38,808 bases of DNA from contig JAJPJF010000512.1 in assembly GCA_021324415.1 (NCBI GenBank), positions 1-38,808 of the forward strand. Direction: 5' to 3'. Each line of letters starts with the position of its first letter. The stretch's first letter is position 1. The notes below the pieces were generated by a model. The model worked only from the letters and a program-made list of their open reading frames with translations. It did not search any database and was not told where the DNA came from. The translations under genes were made by a program, and so were the position numbers. Shown here in pieces: positions 15,175 through 25,399 of this stretch. Source of the DNA: Nostocales cyanobacterium Centralia_MAG_434. GTDB lineage: Bacteria > Cyanobacteriota > Cyanobacteriia > Cyanobacteriales > Nostocaceae.

Positions 15175-15219
15175 AAGTTATCACATATGATAACTTTTTC
15201 TAAAATTAAGTTATCATAT
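15175..15219. promoter_or_regulatory. Three AAGTTATCA half-sites in the divergent promoter
   Basis: AAGTTATCA (15175-15183), TGATAACTT (15188-15196) and AAGTTATCA (15208-15216). The first two form a 9-bp inverted repeat with a 4-base spacer. The second and third form a 12-bp perfect inverted repeat (15185-15196 with 15208-15219) around 11 bases. It lies between the divergent genes starting at 15144 and 15260. It looks like an operator for a dimeric or tetrameric repressor; the HTH domain of the downstream gene is the obvious candidate. Confidence 0.7.
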
Positions 15220-15259
15220 ACAGTAACAGATTTGATACGCGCTTTTTTAGCACATATAT

Positions 15260-16642
15260 ATGGGACAGGCAGGCAAAGCACTTAGACAAGTACTAGAAGC
15301 CTACGGCATTAGTCAGAGCAGTTTAGCAGCAGCATTAGGGGTTGAACGCCCTATTGTATTCCGCTGGTTTCATGAACACACAGATCCCACAGCTGAGACT
15401 GTTGCGGGTATTGTTAAAGTACTTGAACAGATTAATTCAACGGCAGCAAAGGAATTTATCAAACTCTATCTGTGTGATCTAACTCAAGATAGAGAAATTA
15501 GTTTAATAACAGATACACCTTACGAATTGCCCCAGTCTAAAACAGTAAATATTTCTGTACTGTCCGGGTTATTTACAAATACAACAAACTCTTACAAATA
15601 TCTTTTTTTTCTTTCACTTCTTGATATCTTAAAAAGACGAGAATTTGAGATTTTATCTCCTATTAGTTTTAGAGAAATAATCATTGAGATGCTAGCTAAC
15701 GCTTGGTATCCTCATACGTATTTTAAATTATCTTTTGGAACACAAGACAAAATTGCAGAAAAGCTAGACTCTTTGAAACTAGAAATTAGTGAACCTATAT
15801 TAAAATTCACGGACACAGATAAAAAATTATTACGTAAGACGATTGGAAATCAGGATATAGATGATATAATTACCTTTATTAGAAGATATGTACCTTTTCG
15901 ACTGGTTAGACCCTTTTTTGAACAAGAGCTAAGAGGATTAAAGGATAGTGAAGTAGATCAAAAAATTCCCGGTTTATCAAGAGAGCAATTTGAAGTTAAA
16001 AAACCGCTTTACTGTTTTGATGCTAGTCTTTATAAAGATTGTAAATCTATAATACTTCATTCTGAATGGGTTTCATATATAGAAGCTAACTATTCAATTA
16101 TTCGCGCATGGGCATCTTGGGAATGGCTTAAATATATGCAAAAACGTAATCCCAATATTCCTGCTGTTGCTAACAAGCTATTTCCACCTCATGAGCGAGG
16201 GCGACTAAATCAACAAAAATCTTACTGGAAACTGATTCTCACAAAGACTGACATAAAGTGTATTTATTCTAATCAACCTGTGTACGCTGATAGTTTTTCA
16301 CTCGACCACTATTTGCCTTGGTCATTTGTAGCTCACGATCAACCTTGGAATTTAATTCCTACTTTTCCTGAAGTTAATTCATCAAAATCTAATCATATTC
16401 CTAATAATAATTATTTTGATAAATTTGTAAGCCTACAGCATTTAGGGCTTTTTATATTACAAAGAAATCTGAGTAAACAACAATGGAGTAATTATGTAGA
16501 ATCATATATAAATGATTTAAGAATTATTAAGGAGGATAATCTTCTTGACTTACAAATTCTTAAATCAGCTTACGAATTAACCCTCACTCCTTTAATATCT
16601 ATAGCTTTAGGACAAGGGTTTACTAAATGGTCTTATAGATAG
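15260..16642 (+). CDS. XRE-type HTH fused to an HNH endonuclease
   Basis: 460 residues in one frame. Residues about 5-70 are an XRE-like helix-turn-helix: ALRQVLEAYGISQSSLAAAL, then GVERPIVFRWFHEHTDPTAE and IVKVLEQI. Residues about 100-330 are a helical region opening with LSGLFTNTTNSYKYLFFLSL. Residues about 331-380 are the HNH nuclease core: CIYSNQP (a zinc-knuckle position, with Ser instead of a second Cys), DHYLPWSFVAHD (catalytic His350), PWNLIP (Asn364) and NSSKSNHIP. HNH proteins with this middle region are usually annotated as stand-alone endonucleases linked to defence; an N-terminal HTH is unusual. The ATG at 15260 has no Shine-Dalgarno sequence. I infer a self-regulating, DNA-cutting protein. 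It is AT-rich compared with its neighbours, suggesting transfer. Confidence 0.78.
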   Translation: MGQAGKALRQVLEAYGISQSSLAAALGVERPIVFRWFHEHTDPTAETVAGIVKVLEQINSTAAKEFIKLYLCDLTQDREISLITDTPYELPQSKTVNISVLSGLFTNTTNSYKYLFFLSLLDILKRREFEILSPISFREIIIEMLANAWYPHTYFKLSFGTQDKIAEKLDSLKLEISEPILKFTDTDKKLLRKTIGNQDIDDIITFIRRYVPFRLVRPFFEQELRGLKDSEVDQKIPGLSREQFEVKKPLYCFDASLYKDCKSIILHSEWVSYIEANYSIIRAWASWEWLKYMQKRNPNIPAVANKLFPPHERGRLNQQKSYWKLILTKTDIKCIYSNQPVYADSFSLDHYLPWSFVAHDQPWNLIPTFPEVNSSKSNHIPNNNYFDKFVSLQHLGLFILQRNLSKQQWSNYVESYINDLRIIKEDNLLDLQILKSAYELTLTPLISIALGQGFTKWSYR

Positions 16643-17124
16643 TTACCTAGAGAAGATTCATATTTGATTTCCTCTGTTATCAGGACTTAATTTAATGATT
16701 TCAAAATAACCTTTACCTCCTTGCTTACTAAGTCTAACAAGTTCTCATTACCCCAAGGCAAGTGTTCAAGCGATCCTACTCTGTCTGAAATTTAAGGAGG
16801 GACAACTTTGTGTTATCCTCCCTGCTTGACTAAAAAAAGTATGACATCTTCTCCCTACAATTCAATTGTCACTGAAAAAGTAGACTGCTGCACTGAGGTC
16901 CATAGTACAGACTGTCTGCCATGGGTTTCTCTCAAAGCAATATAGCCTACCAAAATAACGACAAATCAAACAGGCAAACTTAGATATGTTGGAATTGTCT
17001 GCAGCGATTGGAAGTGGAGCCGAGACCTAGATTTTTGTTAGATATTTTAAGTCTCGGTGTTTGTTTGCCCCTTTTTCATCAATTCTCTTTAAATGTTAGT
17101 CATCCATTTTGCCTATTCTTCTTT
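16643..17124. other. Intergenic region without a gene; one hairpin
   Basis: About 480 bases. I see no coding frame that looks real on either strand. CCGAGAC (17020-17026) and GTCTCGG (17051-17057) form a 7-bp stem followed by TGTTTGTTTG. An imperfect GGAGG/CCTCC pair lies at about 16796-16827. Either could be a terminator, for the nuclease gene to the left or on the opposite strand for the NDH-2 gene to the right. Confidence 0.4.
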
Positions 17125-18492
17125 TCAGACTCCTATCTCGTAAGCCTTTTGCACTTTTATAGCTGTCGAACTCACGCTAGGGTTAACAGTTGTTGCTTCT
17201 ACAAAAGCTTCTCGACCTGTAATCAGTCGAGAGCGACGATTACGAGTGATATAGTTCCATGCCCACTGAAATACTACTAATAATTTAGTGTCAAACTCGA
17301 TTAAAAAGTAAATGTGAACTACTAGCCAAAATATCCAAGCAAGGAAACCTTGGAGTTTGATGAAGCTTAAATCTACAACAGCTAAATTTTGCCCAATCAT
17401 CGCCAAACTACCTACGTCATTGTAGCGGAATTGTGGAAGTGTTTGACCTTGAAGGCGTTTTTGAATGAGTTTAGCTACATACTCTCCTTCTTGTTTGGCT
17501 ACGGGTGCAACACCAGGTAAGGGTTTCCCATCTTGATGGGAGAAGTTGCCTAAATCTCCGATTACAAAAATGTTTTTATAACCCTTGACCGTCAAGTCTG
17601 GTTCTACCATCACACGTCCAGAGCGATCGCACTCTACACCTGTACGGTTTGCTAAAATTTGCCCCATAGAGGAACCTTTCACACCTGCTGCCCATAATAT
17701 AGTTTTTGAGGCAATTTCTTGAACTTCATCACCTTGCTTAAAAGTAACGATATCATTTTCAATATTCGTCACTCTAGTATTAGTTTGGGTAACCACACCC
17801 AACTTTTGCAAAGATACTTCTGCTACTTTTGATAACTTTGGTGCCATATGAGGGAGGATGCGATCGCCCCCTTGTAATAATAAAATCTTAGTTTCTGAGG
17901 TATCGATGTTGCGGAAATCGTCTTTGAGAGTTTTGTAAGCCAGTTCTGAGATTGCACCTGCTAATTCTACACCGGTGGGACCAGCTCCTACAATTACAAA
18001 AGTCAACCAAGCACGACGTAATTCTGGATCAGTTTCTTTTTCTGCTGCTTCAAATGCCGAAAATATCCGGCGACGTATTTCTATGGCGTCTTCAACAGTT
18101 TTCAAGCCTGGAGCCATTGGCCTCCAGTTATCATGACCATAGTACGAATGGTTAGCACCTGTGGCAACAACTAATGTATCGTAGGGTACTGTTCTATCAC
18201 CCAAGATAACTTGTTGGGATTCTGGATCAATATCGTTTACTTCTCCCAACAGCACTTTCGTATTCTTGCTTTTTCTGAATACAGCTCGTAATGGTGAGGA
18301 AATATCAGAGGGTGATAACGTACCTGTCGCAACTTGATATAAAAGCGGCTGAAATAAATGAAAGTTACGTTTATCGATAAGAGTAACATTGACATTCGCG
18401 TTGGCAAGAGTCTTTGCTGTATACAGTCCACCAAAGCCACCACCAATGATGACAACGTGATGTAGTGCATTATTCTCATGTACAACTACCAT
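17125..18492 (-). CDS. ndh: Type II NADH dehydrogenase (NDH-2)
   Basis: 455 residues, a peripheral-membrane flavoprotein that passes electrons from NAD(P)H to quinone without proton pumping. An FAD-binding Rossmann motif VVIIGGGFGGLY lies at 13-24. HLFQPLLYQVATGTL is characteristic of NDH-2. An NAD(P)-binding motif VIVGAGPTGVELAG lies at 167-180 and the FAD-contacting VIGDLGNF near 316. The C-terminal part has hydrophobic amphipathic segments (GFLAWIFWLVVHIYFLIEF) that fit membrane attachment. The length is typical. In cyanobacteria NDH-2 proteins are thought to sense or adjust the redox state of the plastoquinone pool. It is a single-gene unit. Confidence 0.93.
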   Translation of the reverse strand: MVVVHENNALHHVVIIGGGFGGLYTAKTLANANVNVTLIDKRNFHLFQPLLYQVATGTLSPSDISSPLRAVFRKSKNTKVLLGEVNDIDPESQQVILGDRTVPYDTLVVATGANHSYYGHDNWRPMAPGLKTVEDAIEIRRRIFSAFEAAEKETDPELRRAWLTFVIVGAGPTGVELAGAISELAYKTLKDDFRNIDTSETKILLLQGGDRILPHMAPKLSKVAEVSLQKLGVVTQTNTRVTNIENDIVTFKQGDEVQEIASKTILWAAGVKGSSMGQILANRTGVECDRSGRVMVEPDLTVKGYKNIFVIGDLGNFSHQDGKPLPGVAPVAKQEGEYVAKLIQKRLQGQTLPQFRYNDVGSLAMIGQNLAVVDLSFIKLQGFLAWIFWLVVHIYFLIEFDTKLLVVFQWAWNYITRNRRSRLITGREAFVEATTVNPSVSSTAIKVQKAYEIGV

Positions 18493-18620
18493 AAGAACTA
18501 TTTCCTTTTGTTAAGAGAGTTGTAACTTTTCTTAACAAAGATCTAACAAAAGTATGATCAAAATTGCCGTTTATTTAGAACAATTGAAAAAAACACAAAA
18601 GTAGTCAAAGTTACTATGTA

Positions 18621-19160
18621 TTATGCTGCATAATTTAAAATCAAATGCTGTATTAGAGTAATCATTGCCTCAGCAACAGACTCACGTTGTGTTGGATCGA
18701 CCTTGATCATAGGAGGTCGGTGAAACTTATTCAGGTAGCCAATTGCAATATACACATCTTCAACAGACCAAGCTCCTGGACAATCGGTATGTGTAAGACC
18801 AATGACCATAGGAATATGTACACGCTCTTCCATAAAGTTAACAATTTTATGCGCTTGGCGGAATTCTCTAGGTCGATGAGCCCCTACCAGTAAGATATAG
18901 GCGTGAGCCTTGCGAATCAACATATCCCACATAAAATCAAAGCGAGACTGACCAGGTGTACCATGAAGATGTAGTACCATGTCTGGACCAAATTGCAGAC
19001 GACCAAAGTCGAAAGCCACAGTTGTTCTTGGTTTTAGTAATGCTGTTTCGTCAGTTGCACGTGTATCTGTATCTACAACTTTAATCTCACTGATAGAACG
19101 GATGAAAGTTGATTTACCAGCGCCTACTGTTCCCGTGACAACTAGTCGCATTATTTCCAT
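18621..19160 (-). CDS. Small Ras-like GTPase (MglA/COG2229 type)
   Basis: 179 residues. P-loop GTVGAGKS at 10-17, switch region TDETALLKPRTTVAFDFG, G3 motif GTPGQ at 67-71, and LTHTD at 122-126 in the place of the NKxD base-specificity motif. This is the prokaryotic Ras-like group with TPGQ and a degenerate G4, related to MglA. In cyanobacteria such GTPases are often linked to motility or signalling, but no partner is visible here. The start at 19160 adds MEI before a second ATG at 19151 that overlaps the upstream stop as TAATG; translational coupling favours either. It forms an operon with the 59-aa ORF. Confidence 0.82.
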   Translation of the reverse strand: MEIMRLVVTGTVGAGKSTFIRSISEIKVVDTDTRATDETALLKPRTTVAFDFGRLQFGPDMVLHLHGTPGQSRFDFMWDMLIRKAHAYILLVGAHRPREFRQAHKIVNFMEERVHIPMVIGLTHTDCPGAWSVEDVYIAIGYLNKFHRPPMIKVDPTQRESVAEAMITLIQHLILNYAA

Positions 19161-19330
19161 GTTGATTTACTCCCTACTCTTCTGCTAGTTTTACCGCGCG
19201 AACAACCTGCTTTGGTTAAGGCGATCGCATAAGCCTTATGTCTGATGACCTCTTCCATACCTAAAATTGCTACTTTAAAGCAGAGAATACTATTAAAATT
19301 GCTTAGTTCTTGTCGCAATACATGTGGCAT
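19151..19330 (-). CDS. 59-aa ORF upstream of and overlapping the GTPase
   Basis: MPHVLRQELSNFNSILCFKV, then AILGMEEVIRHKAYAIALTK, then a basic tail. It is too short for most gene finders, but it has GAGG seven bases before its ATG and its stop overlaps a GTPase ATG as TAATG. The first 45 residues look protein-like (amphipathic helices). The last 14 (SRGKTSRRVGSKSTWK region) do not: in another frame the sequence reads LAEE and stop, so a small frameshift near 19195 is possible. No family recognised. Confidence 0.5.
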   Translation of the reverse strand: MPHVLRQELSNFNSILCFKVAILGMEEVIRHKAYAIALTKAGCSRGKTSRRVGSKSTWK

Positions 19331-20455
19331 ATCTCAACCTCAACTTGTAGTTTGATAACTAGAGTCTGGCAACCCAATTCTAAAAAATACAATCTCTAGA
19401 TGGATACGCCAAAATCCAATTTTCAAACTATGTTTTCATTCACGTTCCAGTCAGAAGGGAACTCCATAATATAGATTCTTATCTAAACCTTCCTCTTTTA
19501 CTAAATTATGTTTGACTAAAAGAAATGGCATACCGAGAAATCACTGATTTTTTCTTATTGGTTATATAAGGTAAGCAGATATTTTAAGATAAATATATCT
19601 TTTGTAAGATAAATGTATATTTATTACTAACAACATGTATTTACTATGAACCTAACTTAAAAATTACTATATCTAACCACAGACCATGCTGTTCTCACAG
19701 TCTGGTCTTATATATTTAGAAATTCTTTAAAGACAATTTGTAGGGTTTACCGTACTAAAAAATATCAACTTCTACACCTAAAAATACACTCACTTTCTGG
19801 GTCGGTAATCATCATTTTAATTGTACTCAAAACAGAATTTACACCTTTTTAGGTAATAACTAATATGAGATTAAAGCAAGCAATTAAACTCTGAATTAAA
19901 CAAGATAAGACAAAGGATCAATTTTTGTACAGTGGATACACCAAATTGCTTGACTTAATTTGTCAGTCATGTCACCGATTGAGCCAACAAGACAGCTTTC
20001 TTGCCAAAAATGGCATGATCCAGTAGCTCTGGATGACAACTAACGCCGTTGTTACAAGCAATCCAACGAGTAAGCCTGCTGTTAATTGGGGTTTCATCTG
20101 GGGCAATTATAATGACACCAGAGATTACATCGGTGCAGATGTGTGGTGGTTTAGCTTCATTATAGGTAAGTGCCTTGCTTTACTAAGCTCAAGGATTTCC
20201 GGACTGATTGATTTTTAAAAGATCATATGACATAATGCTTAACGATAAACTTAATATACTATAAACCTATCGACTTAAAGTACTTAATGAGGTGATGAAA
20301 ATTTATTGGATTGGTTTTCTCACATTGGTTTCAGCAGAAAACTACCCCACTGACTTATCCTCCCAATCACTTGATTCCCCATTGAGCAAATGTTTGCCTT
20401 GACCAGTTCATAACCTCGTTTGTTCACCCTAATTTATGAGTTTGGAGAACTTTGT
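19331..20455. other. 1.1-kb AT-rich intergenic region before groES
   Basis: No convincing gene. A 61-aa frame at 20033-20218 (start MTTNAVVTSNPTSKPAVNWG) is the only one with a protein-like sequence; it has no good ribosome site and I leave it unassigned. TTTTAAGATAAATATATC and TTTGTAAGATAAATGTATAT near 19580-19620 are near-direct repeats. I looked for a CIRCE element (TTAGCACTC-N9-GAGTGCTAA) upstream of groES and did not find one. Confidence 0.45.
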
Positions 20456-20767
20456 ATGACAGCCATAACATTAAGCGTATCTACTGTTAAGCCTCTGGGC
20501 GATCGCGTCTTCATTAAGGTCAGTGAATCTGAGGAGAAAACAGTGGGCGGCATTCTTCTACCTGATAGCGCTAAGGAGAAGCCGCAGGTCGGTGAAATTG
20601 TTGCCGTGGGTCCTGGCAAGCGCAATGATGACGGCACCCGTCAAGAGATTGATATTGCAGTTGGCAATCAGGTCCTCTACTCCAAGTATGCTGGCACCGA
20701 TATCAAGCTTGGTACGCAGGAGTATGTGCTGTTGTCTGAAAAGGACATTCTGGCAATTGTTTCATAG
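20456..20767 (+). CDS. groES: Co-chaperonin GroES
   Basis: 103 residues from the ATG at 20456, with TTGGAG about ten bases upstream; the open frame begins earlier at 20420 but those residues are not GroES. It is the heptameric lid of the GroEL folding chamber. The core [20 protein letters not shown] holds the start of the mobile loop, and [20 protein letters not shown] and [20 protein letters not shown] follow as in other cyanobacterial GroES. Groel follows 55 bases downstream, so the pair is an operon. No CIRCE is seen upstream, so HrcA control is unlikely. Confidence 0.96.
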   Translation: MTAITLSVSTVKPLGDRVFIKVSESEEKTVGGILLPDSAKEKPQVGEIVAVGPGKRNDDGTRQEIDIAVGNQVLYSKYAGTDIKLGTQEYVLLSEKDILAIVS

Positions 20768-20783
20768 TTGATTGCCGTATTAA

Positions 20784-22463
<1,680 letters not shown>

Positions 22464-22508
22464 AGCCATCTTTGTAACGGCGAAAGTTTTTGCATTTTTA
22501 CTTAATTT

Positions 22509-22550
22509 GAAGGGGTGATCTTAACATTTGGGATGATCACCTCTTCTTTC
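22509..22550 (+). terminator. Rho-independent terminator after groEL
   Basis: GAAGGGGTGATC (22509-22520) pairs with GATCACCTCTTC (22535-22546) as a 12-bp stem with a single G-T wobble, followed by TTTCTTATTTT. It would separate the groESL transcript from the genes starting at 22831. Confidence 0.8.
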
Positions 22551-22830
22551 TTATTTTCAAGTTTTTCTGCATGAGTACTGTGACTTAATCTGGCTTGTAA
22601 GTAGTTATCAACAACACCTTAAGCAGTGGTGAAAAAATCTACCTTATAGAATATTGAATTGAGAGTTGCAGTTGATCTCCTGATAGAGAAGAAGGCTGAG
22701 TTGTTGAGCTAGCCTTACTTCTATAAACTTACTTGTATTACTCTGTTAACTGCCAAATTATACGGTTATTACTTAATAAACAAAAAGAATTCTTTTAAAA
22801 AAGATACATTTTGATAGGAGTTTATTGATA

Positions 22831-22977
22831 ATGGAAGTTCCAAATGCACTCTTAAATCTAGTTTTAGACTACTTATTGCGTCAAGCCGATACTGGTGATC
22901 AAGAAGCAGAAGCATTGCTGGATGAATTAAACGAATTGAATATACCTATACAGGCAAAAGAATTGACATCAAGGTAG
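22831..22977 (+). CDS. 48-aa ORF between groEL and the site-2 protease
   Basis: MEVPNALLNLVLDYLLRQAD, then TGDQEAEALLDELNELNIPI and QAKELTSR. ATAGGAG lies about ten bases before its ATG and the stop is six bases before the protease ATG, so it is very likely translated together with it. The peptide is acidic and predicted helical, with no membrane segment. It is too short for most gene finders. I know no family. It may be a regulator or adaptor of the protease operon. Confidence 0.6.
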   Translation: MEVPNALLNLVLDYLLRQADTGDQEAEALLDELNELNIPIQAKELTSR

Positions 22978-22983
22978 GTCATT

Positions 22984-24114
22984 ATGCAAGGCTTTCGGTT
23001 AGGTTCTATTTTTGGTTTTGAGATCCGGGTTGACCTGTCTTGGTTCATTATTTTCTTTCTTATACTCTGGACTTTAACAGTCAACATATTTCCATACGAC
23101 TTTCCAGGATTGTCTAACAGCACTTATATTCTCATGGGTATAGCAGGAACACTGCTGTTCTTCATATCGCTGATATTGCATGAACTGTCCCACTCTCTAG
23201 TTGCACAAACTAAGGGAATCCCAGTGGAAGGCATCACCTTGTTTGCCTTTGGTGGAGTATCACACACACGCATGGATGCTGAGACTCCTGGTGATGAATT
23301 TCAGATTGCTGTTGTCGGACCATTGACAAGTTTATTGCTTGCTGCTTTTTTCAGTCTGCTTTGGTGGATTGGCTCCAATGCAGGGTGGAGTGTGGCTATA
23401 ACAGGAGTAGCTGCTTATCTTTCCTCCATCAATGTTATTCTGGCAGGCTTTAATCTGCTGCCTGGTTTTCCTCTCGATGGGGGTCGGCTGTTCCGTTCAA
23501 TTGTTTGGAAAGTAACTGGCAATCTTACTAAAGCTACCCGCCTTGCCACAACTGGTGGCAGAGTGTTGGGTTACCTGCTAATTGGTTTGGGTATCTGGCA
23601 GGTTTTTGGGACAAATCTGCTTGGCGGACTTTGGTTTATCTTAATTGGTTGGTTCTTGAACAATGCTGCAGAATTCAGCTATCAAGAACTTATTCTGCGC
23701 AAAGGCTTAGCGGGTTTGCATGCTCAACAACTGATGACTCCAAGACCAGAAACAGTACCCTCTAATCTCAAACTCCAAGAGTTTGTCGATGAGTATTTGC
23801 TGAAACGTCACTATCAAGCATTTCCCGTGACTCAAGACGGTCATCCGATTGGGATCATCACCCTCAATCAGGTTAAGGACGTGCCGCGACAAGAGTGGAT
23901 ACAACACACAGTTGAGGAGACTATGACTCCCACACAACCAGGCATCACCGCTCGTCCAGAAGAGGATATGTCTCAGGTATTGCAAAAGATGCAAGAATCA
24001 GGGTCAAGTCGGGTACTTGTAACATCTAACGGAAAACTAGAGGGCATCATCACGGCTAGCGATATTGCAAACTGGCTGCAACGCAGACAGGATTTGGGGA
24101 TGCAGGAAGGGTGA
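22984..24114 (+). CDS. Membrane site-2 protease (M50) with CBS domain pair
   Basis: 376 residues. The N-terminal 220 are polytopic, with the zinc-binding HELSH at 66-70 inside a membrane helix (FFISLILHELSHSLVAQ) and the second metal motif NLLPGFPLDGG at 158-168 (Asp165). This is the Rip3-like group. The C-terminal 130 residues are two CBS repeats (LMTPRPETVPSNLKLQEFVD and EETMTPTQPGITARPEEDMS), which usually bind adenosyl nucleotides and gate the protease. The likely role is cleavage of membrane proteins or anti-sigma factors under stress. It lies six bases behind the 48-aa ORF and 33 before the HtrA gene, so the three form an operon. Confidence 0.92.
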   Translation: MQGFRLGSIFGFEIRVDLSWFIIFFLILWTLTVNIFPYDFPGLSNSTYILMGIAGTLLFFISLILHELSHSLVAQTKGIPVEGITLFAFGGVSHTRMDAETPGDEFQIAVVGPLTSLLLAAFFSLLWWIGSNAGWSVAITGVAAYLSSINVILAGFNLLPGFPLDGGRLFRSIVWKVTGNLTKATRLATTGGRVLGYLLIGLGIWQVFGTNLLGGLWFILIGWFLNNAAEFSYQELILRKGLAGLHAQQLMTPRPETVPSNLKLQEFVDEYLLKRHYQAFPVTQDGHPIGIITLNQVKDVPRQEWIQHTVEETMTPTQPGITARPEEDMSQVLQKMQESGSSRVLVTSNGKLEGIITASDIANWLQRRQDLGMQEG

Positions 24115-24147
24115 TCAAAGGATTTATAAAGTAATCAAATCATCAGA

Positions 24148-25377
24148 ATGGAATCAAAGACTATGTGTAGCCAGAGCAATCCCACAAATCTGAGTTTAAA
24201 TCATTACCAGTTTCCCACAACAGTTAGTAAATGTTGGTGGCAGAGGTTTGCAAAGTGCTTGTTCATCCTGTTAATGAGCATAAGTATTGGGCTGGTTAAT
24301 GGTTGGTCAATCTCCGCTCAAGCCTTGCCATTTCAGCAGAGGTTAACTCCTAAAAGTGAGGCTAGCGCGGAAGCTAACTTTGTCACCAAAGCTGTGAATG
24401 ATGTGGAGGGTGCTGTTGTTCAGGTGAATGTATCCCGCACCTTAACAGAAGATGTGCCAGCTTTTTTAAAGCCTTTCTTAGGTGGAGGACAACCATTGCC
24501 ACCCTCTACCCCCGTTTTACGTGGTATTGGCTCTGGTTTTGTTATCGATCCGTCTGGGCTGATTCTTACGAATGCTCATGTGGTAGACAAAGCAGATACA
24601 GTAACAGTATCTTTTCAAAATGGTCATATTTTACGAGGTAAAGTTCTAGGAAAAGATCCAGTGACGGATGTGGCAGTGATTCAGGTGCCAGCAAAAAACT
24701 TGCCTACAGTAACGATTGGAAATTCTGACCAAGTTAGGCAGGGACAATGGGCGATCGCAATTGGAAATCCCTTGGGTTTACAGGAAACTGTGACAGTCGG
24801 CGTCATTAGCGGTACTGACCGTTCCAGCCTAGCGATTGGTATACCCGATAAACGCATAGGCTTTCTTCAAACTGATGCCGCAATTAACCCTGGTAATTCT
24901 GGCGGACCTTTGTTAAATGCAAAAGGAGAAGTCATCGGTATCAACACGGCTATTATTGGAGGAGCACAAGGGCTTGGCTTTGCCATTCCCATCAATACGG
25001 CACAACACATTGCACAACAGATCATTACAAAAGGATGGGTTGAACATCCTTACATTGGGATTCAGATGGTTGCCCTCAATCCTCAAGTCAAGCAGTTTAT
25101 CAACTCTTCTCCTAATAGTGGCATGCAGGTTGAGGAAGACGAAGGAATCTTGGTAGTTCAAGTTGGAAGAGACTCACCAGCTGCTAAAGCCGGATTACGC
25201 CCAGGTGATGTCATTGAGGCGATCAATAATCAACGGGTAACCAACGCCAATAAAGTTCAGCAGCTTGTAGATCAGGCTGGTGTTGGTAGCCAGTTACAGG
25301 TGAAAGTGCGGCGAAATGGGCGGACTGCATCAGTTGCGCTCAAACCAGAACAACTTCCCGAAATTTCAACCCGCTAG
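24148..25377 (+). CDS. HtrA/Deg-type serine protease with PDZ domain
   Basis: 409 residues. The N-terminus is long, with a hydrophobic signal or anchor at about 37-58 (KCLFILLMSISIGLVNG). A trypsin-like domain follows with catalytic His144 in TNAHVV, Asp174 in DVAVI and Ser251 in INPGNSGGPL. One PDZ domain covers about 300-400 (GIQMVALNPQ through GLRPGDVIEAINNQ). One PDZ is normal for the cyanobacterial HhoA/HhoB/HtrA set. It degrades or refolds damaged exported proteins in the periplasm or thylakoid lumen. The gene follows the site-2 protease and precedes thioredoxin reductase with only 22 bases between. Confidence 0.93.
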   Translation: MESKTMCSQSNPTNLSLNHYQFPTTVSKCWWQRFAKCLFILLMSISIGLVNGWSISAQALPFQQRLTPKSEASAEANFVTKAVNDVEGAVVQVNVSRTLTEDVPAFLKPFLGGGQPLPPSTPVLRGIGSGFVIDPSGLILTNAHVVDKADTVTVSFQNGHILRGKVLGKDPVTDVAVIQVPAKNLPTVTIGNSDQVRQGQWAIAIGNPLGLQETVTVGVISGTDRSSLAIGIPDKRIGFLQTDAAINPGNSGGPLLNAKGEVIGINTAIIGGAQGLGFAIPINTAQHIAQQIITKGWVEHPYIGIQMVALNPQVKQFINSSPNSGMQVEEDEGILVVQVGRDSPAAKAGLRPGDVIEAINNQRVTNANKVQQLVDQAGVGSQLQVKVRRNGRTASVALKPEQLPEISTR

Positions 25378-25399
25378 CTTGACCGAAAAGGAGCTTTTT

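Noticed and set aside
20033-20218. 61-aa frame before groES
   Set aside because: Protein-like in part (NWGFIWGNYNDTRDYIGADV), but without a ribosome site, known family or neighbour support.
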